From Ramazzottius varieornatus (lineage: Eukaryota > Tardigrada > Eutardigrada > Parachela > Ramazzottiidae), in the NCBI GenBank assembly GCA_001949185.1, contig BDGG01000022.1:186001-250000 (forward strand): DNA of 64,000 nucleotides, in the 5' to 3' direction. The notes under the pieces were generated by a model. That model was not told the DNA's origin and did no database searches. It worked only from the letters and a program-made list of their open reading frames with translations. Both the position numbers and the translations under genes were made by a program. Positions 24,429 through 36,849 of this stretch are shown piece by piece (positions within the stretch are counted from its first letter, which is position 1; every line of letters starts with the position of its first letter).

Positions 24429-25979
24429 GGCGACAGCTATCAGACGCGTTCTATATGGCGACCCAGCTATATATGGCTGCCAATTAAGGCTGATCAAGAG
24501 GTAATAGCGAGCGAAGCAAGTCAGGCGAGCTATGCAGCACAGCAAACCCGCTTTAGATGCTCTTTGGTCTGCAAAGAAGGAGAAAAGACATTCTTCACTT
24601 TGTCTACCACTTCATGGTACTATCATCAGAATGATACGAGCCCACAACCAAGTGATAAGGCGCCAACACTTTACTCATTCAAAGGTGTTTCGTTTCAACA
24701 AGCAATTACTATCGCCTGTTTATCGATAATCACAGCCGCAACATGCTGTATACTTGTCTCTAATCAGCCTAGCCTTTTTATCCCAGTAGCGCTATCAACA
24801 GGTGCAATGCAACACTCGATGCTTTCTTTCAATATTTTCCAACAGATTATTTTGCTTCCGCCAGCCGCTAGAGTTAAACGCCCTATTTATTATTGAAACA
24901 AGGCCTTTGTTGATAGTATCCCCTCGGCTTATATCCTGTCTGAGCGTACTCTATATGGGGTTGCGGACCAACTTGATTAGTGGGCGTAGCATCAAAATAC
25001 AAGATGCGCTCCAGTGTGTCTCTGTGATATCTGTATAAATGAAATCAACTTTTTTTTCCCACAGTCCAACTTGAACCTACTGCCCATGCGCACCTGGCCC
25101 ATGTGACACTTTTTCGTCCATCAAGACTACTTGCGCTATATAGCCCTAGCTCTTGCCGCACATTCGTATGCAGCCAAACGTAATCATCAAGCCAGTATAC
25201 TATCAACAAAAAACCCAAGTAGACAGTGCTTCAGCTAAATAAAGATCAGATAGATTGTTATAGTTCAGTATGGTTTTAGACTCCACCCGTCAATATTTTT
25301 GGCGAAAATTAAAGACAGTACTGTATGCATGTGAAATATTGCCGTCGTGGATATATCAATCAGGTATTGTCCTGTGTAACCTGAATATTAGATGGAGGAA
25401 CAATATCAAGATGTTCGGTTTGTGTCACTGTACATGTCTGTGTGGTTCGATCGCTGTCGGATGAGACTTGTCGTACAACATGCAGTGGTCTTGCGAGTTC
25501 GGACATGCACATGGTGAAGCGAAATGTGGCGCCGGCTCGCTGGACAAGCCACCCTCTACGGTACACTACTTCCGGGGCTTGCACGAACCTGACGCTTGCC
25601 TAACCTTACACGTTGGCTTTCTAAGAGTCATCCTGCCGGTTGTGGAAAGACTTCATGAGTGCCCGTAAGCATACTAATGGCTAGCGCTACTCGCACACCG
25701 ACATGCGCAGGCACACAACTACCGCAACATTCATGATTGAATGAAATTTCTCCCATATCAAATCTATCAGAGGCGGCATACAGCCTTGAAAAGTCAATCA
25801 AGCCTGCAGTGTGGCACATCGCCATCAACCGCAAATTGACATTGCGCGCCACTGTTTACACAACGCCATCAACATTTCATGACAGCTGGACAAATACACA
25901 CCTACAGTGCGTCAGGTGATATCTAATACTGTACAGTCTAATTCCGGAGAACAGCACAGCAACGTCTGGTCTCCGCGGA
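24429..25979. other. Intergenic, AT-rich, no gene recognised
   Basis: About 1.55 kb between the start of the MISP/AKAP2-like gene and the end of the unknown minus-strand gene. The plus-strand frames at 24564-24896 and 25468-25668 carry no recognisable motif and no consistent splicing. It probably contains promoter sequence for the minus-strand gene starting at 24428. Confidence 0.35.
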
Positions 25980-27621
25980 CTAATGCAGCCCACAATGACG
26001 GAATGGACATATGTTGTCTCGAGAAGAGATGCGCTTGAAAAAGTGACAAGGCACATTCCTTGCATTTCCCTGATCCAAGGTTGAAGAGCTTCTTACATCT
26101 CCATCCATCGCACTGCCTCCGACATTCCAGCACCGTACTTTTTCATTAATCATCTTGAGACAAAGACCAGACAAACCCTGCTACTAGCACTCACTTTACA
26201 CTCAATACTCCTTACCACACAAAGACCGCCATGACTTGTAATGGCTTTCATTACGGAAAGGCTTTCAGGAGTATGGAGGATGGTGGGGCCGCGCTGGTTC
26301 CCGCTCCCATCCACCAGCGTCCGCTGATGACGTCCTGCACGTGGGAAGTGGTTCCCGGCAAATGCAAAGAGGCCAAAGGTGTTACACGCTCTGCTTGGCC
26401 TTCGCTGAACGCCTCTAATCGGTCAGTACTAATTAATTATACCGTCATCGCCATGCTTCCTTGGCCTGGCAGTCTACGACCTCTTTGGCACAAAAGTTGC
26501 TTCACAGCCAACTTCTGCACAATGCTGCTGTTTCCACGTACCTTCCTTGCGGGTGACGGCGCCCCTTCACCTCCTTCCCACTACTCCATGTAACGATGCC
26601 TTTCAGCCCAGCAGTACGTGGTCGACTGTAGGGCGCGATGTGCAGAGTCAACTGATGTAGCGGATATTACAGCACCGCTGCCTTTGATACCAGCTAGCTC
26701 ATATTCACTTCCGGACTCCACAAAAACCAGACACGTGTTATACCGCCTTTTGCAGCAAACCTAACAATTCCGCAGAAAGTTCTCAAACAGACGTCATCAA
26801 GGTTTAAAAATATGGCGAGTCGACGAAGAACTGCCATTATTGGCGGACCTTGGACGGGTCTTGAAGAGGAGGCTCAGTTCGGGGATCAGACATACTGCGC
26901 ATGCAAAAGCTTACCTTCTGGGACAAAGACAGTTTCCTCCAACAGATTGACCAATGGGCCAAGGATGGTCTCAGTCTGACACAGCAGCAGCCAACGGGTA
27001 ATCCGTTGACTTGAAGCTAAAGCTGTAAAGAGGACAAAAGACAGTTAGTCAAGCTGGTGGACAGTCCCCGCCAATACTAGAGATGTTGGCCTGACAAGTC
27101 AAGCTCGACTATACAGCAGGTGAGTGAGATGCTGTTATGCAGCAGAGGTACTTGCCGGGGATCCACTTACCGCTGGCTGCTGCACTAGCTGCTGGAGCCA
27201 GCGAGTGGCCAGACAGCGAGCTCGATCGACTTGCAGCAAAGCACATCTGTCAAGTTGGACAAGGCTTGTTAGTGGAGGCATTGTTTGCACTGTTATGGCC
27301 AATTAATACAGTTGAACGAGCCTACTCTCTGCCCTGTCATCTTACCTGTGCTTTACGTGACATGACTAAACAGCTAGTGCATGCAGCCTCTCCATCCTCC
27401 ACTCCACTTATCATCACCTCGTGGCCCCATCCGTGGCCGCACGTACCACGCTCTTCACCATCCACCCTCCTCCCTCCCTCCGTTGCGCATCTTAATTGCC
27501 TCCTCCGTCGCATAATGATGGCGCCAGCTGAGCGGCCTCGCGCTACCCCGCTCCCTCCTCGTCCGGCCACTGACGCTGCTCCAACCACAACTCCATCACC
27601 GACAGTCCACTGAGCAACCAT
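25980..27621 (-). CDS. Unrecognised five-exon gene, about 256 residues
   Basis: Five exons join with canonical GT-AG sites and consistent phases: 27621-27346 (phase 0 out), 27246-27171 (phase 1 out), 27016-26915 (phase 1 out), 26334-26216 (phase 0 out) and 26177-25980 (stop TAG). They sum to 771 nt, 257 codons with the stop. The first exon is Gly/Arg-rich after MVAQWTVGDGVVVGAASVAG, with an Arg run and several Cys/His (CGHGWGHE, CTSCL). The second is Ser/Ala-rich. The third encodes a well-formed helix-like stretch, RITRWLLLCQTETILGPLVN. The last has scattered Cys and ends CPFRHCGLH. No family is recognised. Start choice and even strand are uncertain, since overlapping plus-strand frames exist, but only this strand gives matching splice phases. 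It lies just downstream of the PCID2-like gene, on the same strand. Confidence 0.45.
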
Positions 27622-27870
27622 CGGCAGAAAAAAACTAACTGCCAATTAATGCCGCACTCGTTATTCTGATCATTTTTACGAACCAACTACTCATCGTCCG
27701 TCACACTTTCTAATCCCCGTTCATTCCATGTCAATACCAGCCATATTTACCGAAAACATTACGAGAAGCTGTCACGTCATCTTTTGTCAAAGTTTTGGAG
27801 ATAATCTAATATACAATAATTTGATAAATGCAAAATTTAGCCCTTGAATCCGTATGATTTTTGAGCAAAG

Positions 27871-30014
27871 TTATTCCGGTGCTGTTTTAAGGGCTTTTTT
27901 CAAGGTAGGAAATGCGCCCACTTTAGCCACTACAATCTTCTTTAGCTGCCAAGAGACATAGGCCTTCAGTAGATCCTGTAAATGAAATACTGCGTAACAA
28001 AACTCCACTTTCTGTCTATGTCTAGCTAATGAGCGGCCATGCAAAAGTTTAGGCCTTCTTTCAACTAATTAATCGTTTGAGATAGTTGGGACTTACTTCT
28101 CCGATGAGGTTGACCATGACGCATTCGGCGTCGGCATCGCTAGCTTCCTCTTCCACCGGTGTCTTGTAGCCAGCCACTCGTAGGGCCACCGTCATGTCCT
28201 GTACCGCCACAATGTGATGGTTCAGCACTTTGCACCTGTAGGAGGGAAGGTCGACCTGCAGCAAGCAACCTGCAAGACTACATGCTGGTGTAGGATACTT
28301 ACAGCTTGCGGAAAACATGGCGGAACATGATCAAGCGGAGGTTGTCGATCAAGTAGTAGATGCTCCAACGGATAAAGTCCTTCTCGTATGCATTCTGCTT
28401 CTGCTGGAAGAGGGCAATGTCAGCCCTCTGTAAGGCCTGCACCAAGTCGGCGTACTGGTACAGGTTGTACTGGCGCAGAAGTGTCGATGAGGGACGAACA
28501 TCCTGCAAGGAAGAAGGCTTCAATAAAGTGACGGGTTGGTAAAAGAGAGGGCGGTTGGCAGAAAAGGCTTCTACCATGCGGAGACGGAGAGGAAGCAGGA
28601 AGCGCAGGATGGCCTTCATGTTGGTGTGGAAATAGGCAGGACAGCGCAGGTAGGCCAGTGTGAAGCGCTGCTCGGCCAGGACATAGTCGCCCTCCACCAC
28701 AGCCAGCTTTCCCGCAAAGTAATAATAGGTGACCACTTGCGAGGCCGGACAGCGATCCAGCATCCGCAGATTCTCGATCGTCCGCACCAACGGCTTACAC
28801 AGGTTGGCCCTTCCCGTCTACAACGACAGGGACATTCATCACCAGTCAGCAGTGTGCAGACAGCTCGACAAAGTACTTTCAAACGGAGAAGAGTGGACCG
28901 TACCCGAAAGCACAGGCGGAAGAGCTGGTTGACCAGGGGGACCAATGCCCGCTTCTTCGACGTCTCATCAGTGGCACCCCTGAAAACCCCATGCAAATTC
29001 AGAAGAGCCTATTTACTGTCAAGAAGTAAGAGAGACTAACTTCTCCGCCGCGCATGTCCGCACGATCTGTTGAATACTGTTGAAAGCCCGATCGATGGAG
29101 GTGGTTTGCCCTTCGTGTGTCATTGTTATCCGGTTCTGTTGCTGCTGGTCAGCCTACAAGAATACGCTGCAACCACACTTTTACTTCATACTGTAGGTGG
29201 AACCAAAAACCTTCAGAGCCAAGGAGCTGAGATCTCGGGCGACGGTCGTCACCGTGGGTAAGAACCATATCACATCCTCGTTCTGGATTTTGGGCAGCAT
29301 AATGGCCACCAACCTGCAAGGACAATTGCCCAGCATGAATTAACCAACATGTCTCTATGAGACTGAACATGCCCTGCATACTTGGACAACTCCTCTTGGG
29401 CAGAGAGCGCCGAGGAGAGATCGTAGCGAGCGATGTACCGGACACATCGCAGGTGACTGGCCACTAGACCGATGAATTCTGAGCTAACTGAATCCTCCAG
29501 AACCGACAAGTCCCATGGTTCCGGTGACCCACCATCCTCAGGCTGGCAAAGAGATGATTCCAACAGGTAATCGCCGTGCTCGTCGGTCAAAGACAGAAGA
29601 TTCTACCCAAATAAGAATTAGGTTACTATGAGGCTGAGCTACGTGAGTACGTCTAACCCAGGTGACTCGGCGCATGGCGTCAAAACACTTCTCGACGGCA
29701 TACACTAAAACGATGTCCATTATGACACTGTCCAACCCAAATTCTGATCTGACTCAAGTTGGATCGCTCTTGCAGGCGCTCTTACCGAGAAATACGTGCC
29801 ATCTTCGTTCTCGAACGCTTGTAAAACCTACAACAGGTACAAAGTACCATCTTTCCCCTTCCATTATTTATGCGCCGCTACCAAATGCTTATCCGAACTG
29901 AGCCAAGCAAAGCCGTACACTTACTTGGGAGGTGTAGTCAGCAACGTCGTACTGTCCATTCGCCGAGCTCGAACCTCCAAAGCTAGACGCCCGATTCCTC
30001 TTGAAGAATGCCAT
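27871..30014 (-). CDS. PCID2: PCID2-like PCI-domain subunit (TREX-2, mRNA export)
   Basis: Member of the Thp1/PCID2/CSN12 family; PCID2 pairs with GANP and DSS1 in TREX-2 for mRNA export at the nuclear pore. About ten exons. The start is MAFFKRNRASSFGG. Similarity to human PCID2 runs along the chain: SSEFIGLVASHLRCVRYIAR, KRALVPLVNQLFRLCFR (human LVNQLFKIYFK), ANLCKPLVRTIEN (human LCKPLIRAID) and YYYFAGKLAVVEGDYVLAE. LRFLLPLRLRM is then spliced to the PCI segment SSTLLRQYNLYQYADLV and DNLRLIMFRHVFRKL. The C terminus is AYVSWQLKKIVVAKVGAFP, matching GYISHQHQKLVVSKQNPFP, and the stop is at 27871. The N-terminal exons at 29650-29930 are less certain. It shares a 322 bp promoter gap with the pyrophosphatase gene. 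Confidence 0.82.
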
Positions 30015-30336
30015 TCGTACGCAAGACGACAGTAAAGACAGCGAGAAACGGAAGGAAGTGCTCCAGCGTGCAGATTATGTACAGTACTTGAAGAATGAAG
30101 ATTCACAAGAAAGTCGAACTGGGAAACCATGACGTCACGCTCTTGCTGCTTGCCACGCCCACCCAGCATCTGATGGCAAGTTCTTCAGTCTTCACTCTGG
30201 CTCGAACTCCAGTTTGCTGCCCTTCGCTCCTTCAAGCTTCATGCCTTCAACCATCGTGTACCGTCGAGCATTATAACCAAATTACAGCTGGAGCATAAGC
30301 GAGCGGGACAGGGATATCGGTTCCACATTTCATCTT
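30015..30336. promoter_or_regulatory. Divergent promoter, PCID2-like / pyrophosphatase
   Basis: Only 322 bp separate the two start codons, and transcription diverges. A TGACGTCA palindrome (CRE/ATF-type) lies at 30130 near the middle. A single bidirectional promoter is the simplest reading; start sites were not determined. Confidence 0.55.
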
Positions 30337-32538
30337 ATGTTGTGGAGTGTGGCGGAAGTCTGTGCCTTTCTACGTTCTCCACTTCCGGCGGCCTTTGCGC
30401 TCCCGCTTCCCTACGGCCTCCTTCGCAGCATCCCTAGATCCGCTTTCCTTCCTGGCCTTTGCCGGCGGCGGTTCACCACCCACAGAGTTATCCAATCTGG
30501 CGCTGGCGATATGGCCCCGATTCAGCGACATTTCCAAACACAAGAATTCGGAGGGTAACTAAGTTGGTGGCCAATCACTAATTGCTGTGTTACAGAAACA
30601 TATACGTGTCTTAATGGTGCCCGACTTGCAGGTTGCACCACGAGGACTATCGGCTGTTTCTAAGTAAGACTGTTTGCTGTCCTCTTGTTTTACTGGTTTG
30701 AAGTTTTACGGATGATATCTGCAGCTAACGGCCATAAGCCCGTCTCTCCGTTCCACGATGTCCCCTTATTTGTCGACGAGAAAGGTGAGAAGCGTATAGC
30801 TACTGCTTATTTATCCGCTCTTGGTCAGAAGATAATCTCTTGTATTGTGCGTAGGATTTCCGGCGGAGGAAAAGGCTAGAAGAGGTATTTATAACATGGT
30901 GGTGGAGATTCCCAGATGGACCAACGCCAAGATGGAGGTTTGCATTTGCCAGCTTCCGCTTTTGCTTCAAGTTGCTTGGACGTCCTTCCTTATTGTAGAT
31001 TAGTACCAAAGAGCCGCTGAATCCCATCAAGCAGGACATCAAGAAGGGCAAAGCCCGCTTCGTCTGCAACGTTTTCCCACACAAGGGCTACATTTGGAAT
31101 TACGGGGCCTTTCCTCAGGTAAAGTTCTCATTTCATCGATTCTGTCACGTCACTGCGCTTCGCTGATTGCAGTTGATATTATGTCAAATGATGTCCAGGC
31201 GTTGGACTAATACCGCTGTGAATGCCATTGGCAGCTTGCGCCACTTATCTCTGCCATTTTTGCTGTATGGTAGACCTTGTTAAAGCGGGGCTTATCGTGT
31301 CTTTTCATCTGTATTATTATTAGACGTGGGAAGATCCGGAGCACATTTCGCCGGAAACGGGCTGCAAAGGGGACGCCGATCCTGTCGACGTCTGCGAGAT
31401 TGGCCACCGGGTAGGCGCTAGGCTATTAATCCACTTAGCCTGTACTCATCCCCTCCATCTGGGGGCAGAGCAGAAATGAATGTCAATATTAGTCAAGTGT
31501 CATGGCTTTGTATGCATTGTTGTGTGCATCCTCCGACAGGTTGCCGAACGCGGCGAGGTCCTTCAGGTCAAAGTACTGGGAGTGATTGCGTTAATCGATG
31601 AAGGTAGGCATATGCGGGCAAGTCTGCTGCTCACAACGTGCATTGCTTCCTACATGTTGAGCAGCTGAAAAAACCACTTATCCTTGGTTTTTTCCTGTCT
31701 GTCTACAGGAGAAACTGACTGGAAGATCATAGCCATTAATATCCATGATCCCTTGGCTGACAAGCTGAATGGTTTGTTATTCGTCTCTTGTTCCTGCCGG
31801 CGTCTGACTGATGCACTGTCATTGGTGGGCTGATGCAATGGCTGCTTTGCAGATATCGGCGACGTGGAGCAGCACATGCCGGGTTTCCTTCAATCGACAA
31901 TTGACTGGTTTCGATGTTACAAGATGCCCGACGGCAAGCCCGCCAACCAGTTTGGCCTTGACGAGCAGGCCCGTGGCAAGGTACCGATACCCTTACTCAC
32001 CCTAATGACTGATGACTGTATCGTATCATCTCCAAAGATTTCTCCCAGGTTAACCTGTACTTAGTTGTGGGAAATGGTCAGCGTGAGAGGGACTGCAGTC
32101 TTGTGCTTTGCTGTTTTTGTAGGATTTAGCGGAAAAAGTCATTGCGGAGACGCACGAATTCTGGAGAGCGTTAGTGTACAACAACAACAGCAAGAACGAC
32201 CGAGGCCTTTCCTGGTATGCTCAGTCTAAACATGCTAGGAGCCTAGGATTGTCATTTCCTCTCTTGCCGTCTTCTTCTTCTTCAGCATGCTTGAATGGTT
32301 TTTCACTTTACAGTGTCAATACTTCGTTGAAAGACAGCCCCTTTACAATTTCGTATGCCGAATCGACAAAGATCCTCGACAGGCTACCCAAATACCGCAA
32401 GACGGAACCGGTCAGTTTATTCTACGCAATACCCCGTCAGACACGACATGAATTGACATTGCTGTTTTGCAGCTGGACCCTTCGGTCGATATCTGGCACT
32501 TTGTCGACAGACCGGCTACCAACAGCATTTCCCACTGA
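30337..32538 (+). CDS. PPA1: Inorganic pyrophosphatase, family I
   Basis: Hydrolyses pyrophosphate to phosphate and so drives biosynthetic reactions. Twelve exons join in phase to 369 residues from the ATG at 30337. Family signatures: [38 protein letters not shown], the metal-binding core [26 protein letters not shown], and [12 protein letters not shown], ending in an acidic DPSVDIWHF segment. The first 58 residues, before a second in-frame ATG at 30511 ([11 protein letters not shown]), are Arg/Leu/Ala-rich with no acidic residue except near the start ([20 protein letters not shown]). They resemble a mitochondrial presequence. The long form (369) may be mitochondrial like PPA2 and the short form (311) cytosolic like PPA1; this is inference. 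All metal ligands in the DxDPxD motif are intact. Confidence 0.92.
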
Positions 32539-33004
32539 GAGCGATAGATAACATGACTGTATTAGGCGTTTTCTTCCATGTCGACCGTTGGTACTCTTAA
32601 TACCAATTAACCATGCCTTGTGATTTATTCAACGGTGTTGCCGCAAGCGGCCAATTGAATGAGCCTTCGAACGAAACTAGCAAGAAAAAGGTTTGTAAGT
32701 GTCAAGTCTCCATTCCGTCCTCGGTCCATAAAGGGCTAAACAGCTTATTACAGATCTGCTTTGGTAGAGGCGGGGGAGAACCAGCGTCTGTCCTTCGACT
32801 TGATCGTCGCCAAGACGACAAGAGAAGACGGAAGGCAATTCACTGAGCAAGAAAGAAGCAGCTTGTCAGTTAGGACATTAAGACAAAAGTGTTGCTAAAA
32901 TCCAGAAGACAAATATGGTTGAGAGGAAAATCAGTAAGATATACAGAGCGCGGTCAACAAAGTTGCCGGAAACGGGGGAGACTTTGCTATTGTACAATTG
33001 GGAG
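32539..33004. other. Convergent 3' intergenic region
   Basis: Separates the stop codons of the pyrophosphatase (+) and SCAF-like (-) genes. It should contain both 3' UTRs. A 77-codon frame (32613-32846) has no support. Nothing else seen. Confidence 0.45.
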
Positions 33005-35671
33005 TTATCTCGAGTTAGTGCGACCATAGCCGGGGCTGAGGGTGGACTTGAAGATGGCTTCCGTCAGTGCTTGATAGCTATCGCGGCTGGCCTGCTCTGT
33101 GGGCAACGAGTTGGGGACAATGATGGCGTCTTTCTCCTTGGCAATGTTGGCGGCAAACTCTTTAAACTTCTCTTGGTCGAAGGTCGACAAGCACCTGTAA
33201 GAAGAATAGTCAGCTTGGCCATAGGTGATGGCCGACGTGAGGAGCATACCGGAAGTGGGTGAGGGTGTCAACGTTGCAGACTGTATAGGGAACGAAGGCC
33301 GCCCCATGAGGGATGTTCTCCCAGTAAGGGAGACACTTGAGCTTCATCCAGTTGGTGGGGTGCCATTCCAGCTGCACCTTCTTGTTGCGGATGAGTGTCA
33401 GCAGCTGGCTTTCGGCCGCTGCATGCTGCAGCGTGTTGTGTCGGCTATAAGTCTGCTGGTCGACGATGGCCCGTTTGGCTTTCAAGGCTTGACTACGTGT
33501 TTCCATCTTGATGATGGCCGAGCGCTGCTTCAGGCTGATGTGGCGCACCGCCCCGTAGTGCCCAAAGAGGCGCCGGATCGTCTCTTCCTGCTCTTTGCTA
33601 TCTTCGCTGCGCGGCAAGTTACTCAACGACAACAGGCTGGTCACTACTACAAGGTAAGACATGCTCACTGTAGCCACCCAGGCTGGAATGTTCTGTCAGC
33701 GCATAGTGATGCCCATTGCAGTTACCCATCAAGAGAGCTATGGCAAAGGATCTGACCTGTGAAATGGTTGGGACGTGGACGAGGAGTGAAGCCCTGCCAT
33801 TTCTCCAAAAAGAGAAAGGGGTCGAGGCGAGGCAGCAGCGGCGGAGGAGGAGTGGGCGTACGCTTAAGCACTTGCTCCTGACTAGAGATATACCAACAAG
33901 GACCATCAGCACCTGCTGTAATAATCATACTGTATCGATAAACGGACAGAGGATACCAACCTCATCACTTTCTGAGCCACAGCACACAAGGCCGCCAACT
34001 GCGCTCCGACTTGAGAACCTTGTCCCAGGCTGCGTGGCAAGGCTGTGGTGTTGCTCTGAAACCAAGAAGGGTAGCAATGACATGTCGTCCATTAAGCAGG
34101 AGAAAGGCCCAACGTACGGGTGAACTTTTCAGCTGTTGGCTAGTCTGAGAGGGTACAACAGCAGGCCGCCACTGCTGGGGCTGGGCTGTGCTGTTGGGCA
34201 TGGGCGGTGTACGCAACAGTGCGGCCGATACGGGGAGGGCGGCAGGCGGTGGGGGGAGAAGGGGCAGCTGCGATTGAGAGAAGAAGGGCAACCTGCCGGC
34301 TCGGGCCAGTGCTTGTACCTTGGCCTCCAGCTCACTCATCGGGCCCCCCTCCTCCTCATCCAGTGGAAGAACTTCCGGTGGTAAGGGCGAGGACATCTTG
34401 ACGGGGAAAGGCAGCTCTTTGGAGGTGTTGGTCTTCTTGCGGGCCTTGGAGGAGGAGGAGGAAGAAGGCAGGCGCGGCGACTTGTTCTTCCCTGCTTTGC
34501 CACTCTTACTGGGTGACTTGCCCTGCCTCTTGACCAGGGTGCTCTGCAGCGCTTGCAGCTCCGGATAGTGGACCGACCATTTGCCGTAGAAGGACTGCAG
34601 CTCAGTGGCCGACGATGGTGAGGTGGCAAAGTACTGCTTGTCCATCCAGCACCACACCATCCGCAGACATTCGCGCTATACAGAGACACATCATGACGTT
34701 TCCTCTATTATAATTTATACAGCACGTATCAAGCTGATATTATAGTACAATACTTTGGCTTTATGGAATTCGCTAGTCTTCTTCTTTTCCTTCTTGGCCG
34801 CCTCCTCGGCAGCTTGGCTGTTATCGACTGACAGCAGCAGCATCTCCGGCGCTGGTGTCATGCTCATGGCCCTTTCCAGGAAGCCCAGGGTCGGAGCTAG
34901 CAAGCGTGCCGAGAACCTTTCCTTCTTGGGGCCAAAGCGTTTGCGGGCCAGCGAGACGATAGCATCAACCAGGTAGACGCAAGCTCGCAGCTGCTTACAA
35001 TCGCGCTTTATGATGGTCTTGTCCATTTGTCTGGCCAGCGCCTTCTCCACCACTTTGTACAGATAGGACTTCCTCACTGCAGCATGACTTATACCCAGAA
35101 TTTTGCTTCTGGAATGGGGCTTGTCCGACTTGAACGCTTCACGCAACTACAATAAGCAATAGTGTGCGCATATAACATAGACATCCCAGTAGGCCCCAAG
35201 TGAGGGTGACTCGGATGTGGCATATAGCGCTACCTTGTTATGAAAGTCTTTGCGGATCAAGTCAAATTCTATTTCTTGTCCCGTTTCCTTGCTACCTCCT
35301 GGATGCGTCTTGGAAGGACTGTTCGGTGGCGGAGTCAAGGATGCAGAAGTACCCATCGGTGGCTGACTGGCCACCACTTCCGGTTCACTACTGGCATCAC
35401 CCACCTGTAACGGTGCTTGGTGCCTAAAGATCAGCGGTAGAGGAGGTGGCGGAGGAGCAGCGCCGGCCGAAAAGAGTGCTTGGGAGAAGGGCGAAGTGCT
35501 GCCTTGAGCCGATGGCGGGCAGTAAAAGAGCGGTGGAGGAGGAGGCGGCGGTAGCGGGCCAAAATGAACAGCCATCCCGTTCAGTTGATAAGGATTCGCA
35601 GGAAGAGCAGGAGCAAACGCAGCGTTAGGCTGAAAGTGATGCACAGTAGCATCGCCGATAGCCATCTCCAT
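33005..35671 (-). CDS. CID-RRM protein, SCAF4/SCAF8 (Seb1/Nrd1) type
   Basis: Likely binds the phosphorylated RNA polymerase II C-terminal domain and nascent RNA and influences transcript termination. Starting at MEMAIGDATVHHF, a Pro-rich head (runs of eight and five Pro) leads to a CID-like helical domain: FDLIRKDFHNKVALREAF, SRSKILGISHAAVRKSYLYK, RACVYLVDAIVSLARKRFG and CLRMVWCWMDKQYF (compare LYVIDSIVRQSRHQFG and VLNLWQKNNVF of SCAF8). A Lys/Ser/Pro-rich linker follows. The RRM has SLLSLSNLPRSEDSKEQEE and SAIIKMETRSQALKAKRAI, then VQLEWHPTNW. The following LPYWENIPHGAAFVPY resembles the SCAF EYWDVELGVTYIPW segment. Similarity is remote but in the right order; Nrd1/Seb1-like is the alternative name for the same architecture. 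Confidence 0.6.
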
Positions 35672-36291
35672 ACTGTAGCTGCAGCTGTATGGGAATCTTC
35701 CCGAGTAGATGGCTGATGCTACGTAACGGGAGTTCCGGCCAAAACCGACAATCAATGTTGTACTAGTCCGACGTAAATCACAGTCGCAGGAGCTTCAGTG
35801 CAAAGATACTTTGGGAATCAACTACTGACTGATCTGCCACACCGTCAGAGCAGCCTGGAAAAGTATGTACGGATCAACGAGCTGCAGAATGGGAGCTTCC
35901 ACTGCAGAGATGTTCACACTTAGATGAGCGCTAATTATAGACTGTCAAGGGGACGATATACAAGTGCACGACAAAACAAGTTTTAAAAAAGAGGCGGAAT
36001 GGTGTAAATCCACAGTAACGAATCAAAACCGCAGTCCAGCAAACGATCAAAGTCGATTGGCTACAGTCATTTGGTTTCGTTGACACCAGTTGGAAAACTT
36101 ATTTTGTCGTGCACTGTAGCTGGTTATTCACTCATTCTGTCATCAGGGAATTGGTAAGGCATGCCATCAGAGGTTGCACAGAATGTATACTGTACAGCAC
36201 GCCGTAAGGATGCTGGACAGGTTTACTGCTGCTGTACACAGTACACCAGTAACACTATCCTGAGTTTGGTGCAACCAGGGAATCAGAGAGA
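35672..36291. other. SCAF-like gene upstream region
   Basis: About 620 bp upstream of the SCAF-like ATG, probably its promoter. No ORF, RNA gene or clear repeat was recognised. Confidence 0.35.
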
Positions 36292-36849
36292 ATGGAGGTC
36301 TCTCTGGGGCAACGGTTCGATAGGCTTTCGACTCGAGTCCTGGCTAAGATCTTTCGCACCGGTAAGACCTTTGATTTTGGCCAAAGACGAAGTTTCAATG
36401 TCATATCATCGGGGTATTCAATGCCACTCTACCAGCGCCGGATTTCACAGGTAACCAAAGTTTCGGTATACAGCCCGAGCAGCTGCGAGCCGGAAGAACC
36501 TCGCCCTCGGTCCTTGGACACTGCTCCTCCACCAGCCAAGTCACCGCACTCTTCGCGATACTCTTTCCTTAAAAAAATAGTAGATCACGTACCCCGAAGT
36601 CATCCCAAAGAACCTGCTCGAAACATAACAGCTCAGGTCTCTTAGGACCAAATTGCCGTGCACGTAATAGACTTTTCGGGAGCACAGTCAGACAGTGGAA
36701 TGGTGTCTAGATCTAGAAAGACTGACCGAATATTTGAGACCGGGATTCTTCTGGAGGAAGAAAGGTGGCTGACGAGAAAGGATTTTCGTGAGTGGGAATT
36801 GCTCCAGATGTCTGTTTCGCCATTTGAGGGAGTGATCTCTGGGACTTGA
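36292..36849 (+). pseudogene. 186-codon frame interrupted by one in-frame TAG
   Basis: From the ATG at 36292 (MEVSLGQRFDRLSTRVLAK) the frame runs 117 codons to a TAG at 36643-36645, then continues open in the same frame for 67 codons to TGA at 36847. Both halves look protein-like. The first is basic with SSRYSFLKKIVDHVPRS; the second has RIFETGILLEEERWLTRKDF and REWELLQMSVSPFEGVIS. No family is recognised and there is no intron. It could be a decayed single-exon gene, a readthrough site, a sequence error, or chance. The minus strand is also partly open here. Confidence 0.3.

Noticed and set aside
27137-27613. 158-codon plus-strand ORF
   Set aside because: Overlaps exons of the minus-strand five-exon model, which has matching splice phases; the plus frame has no such support.
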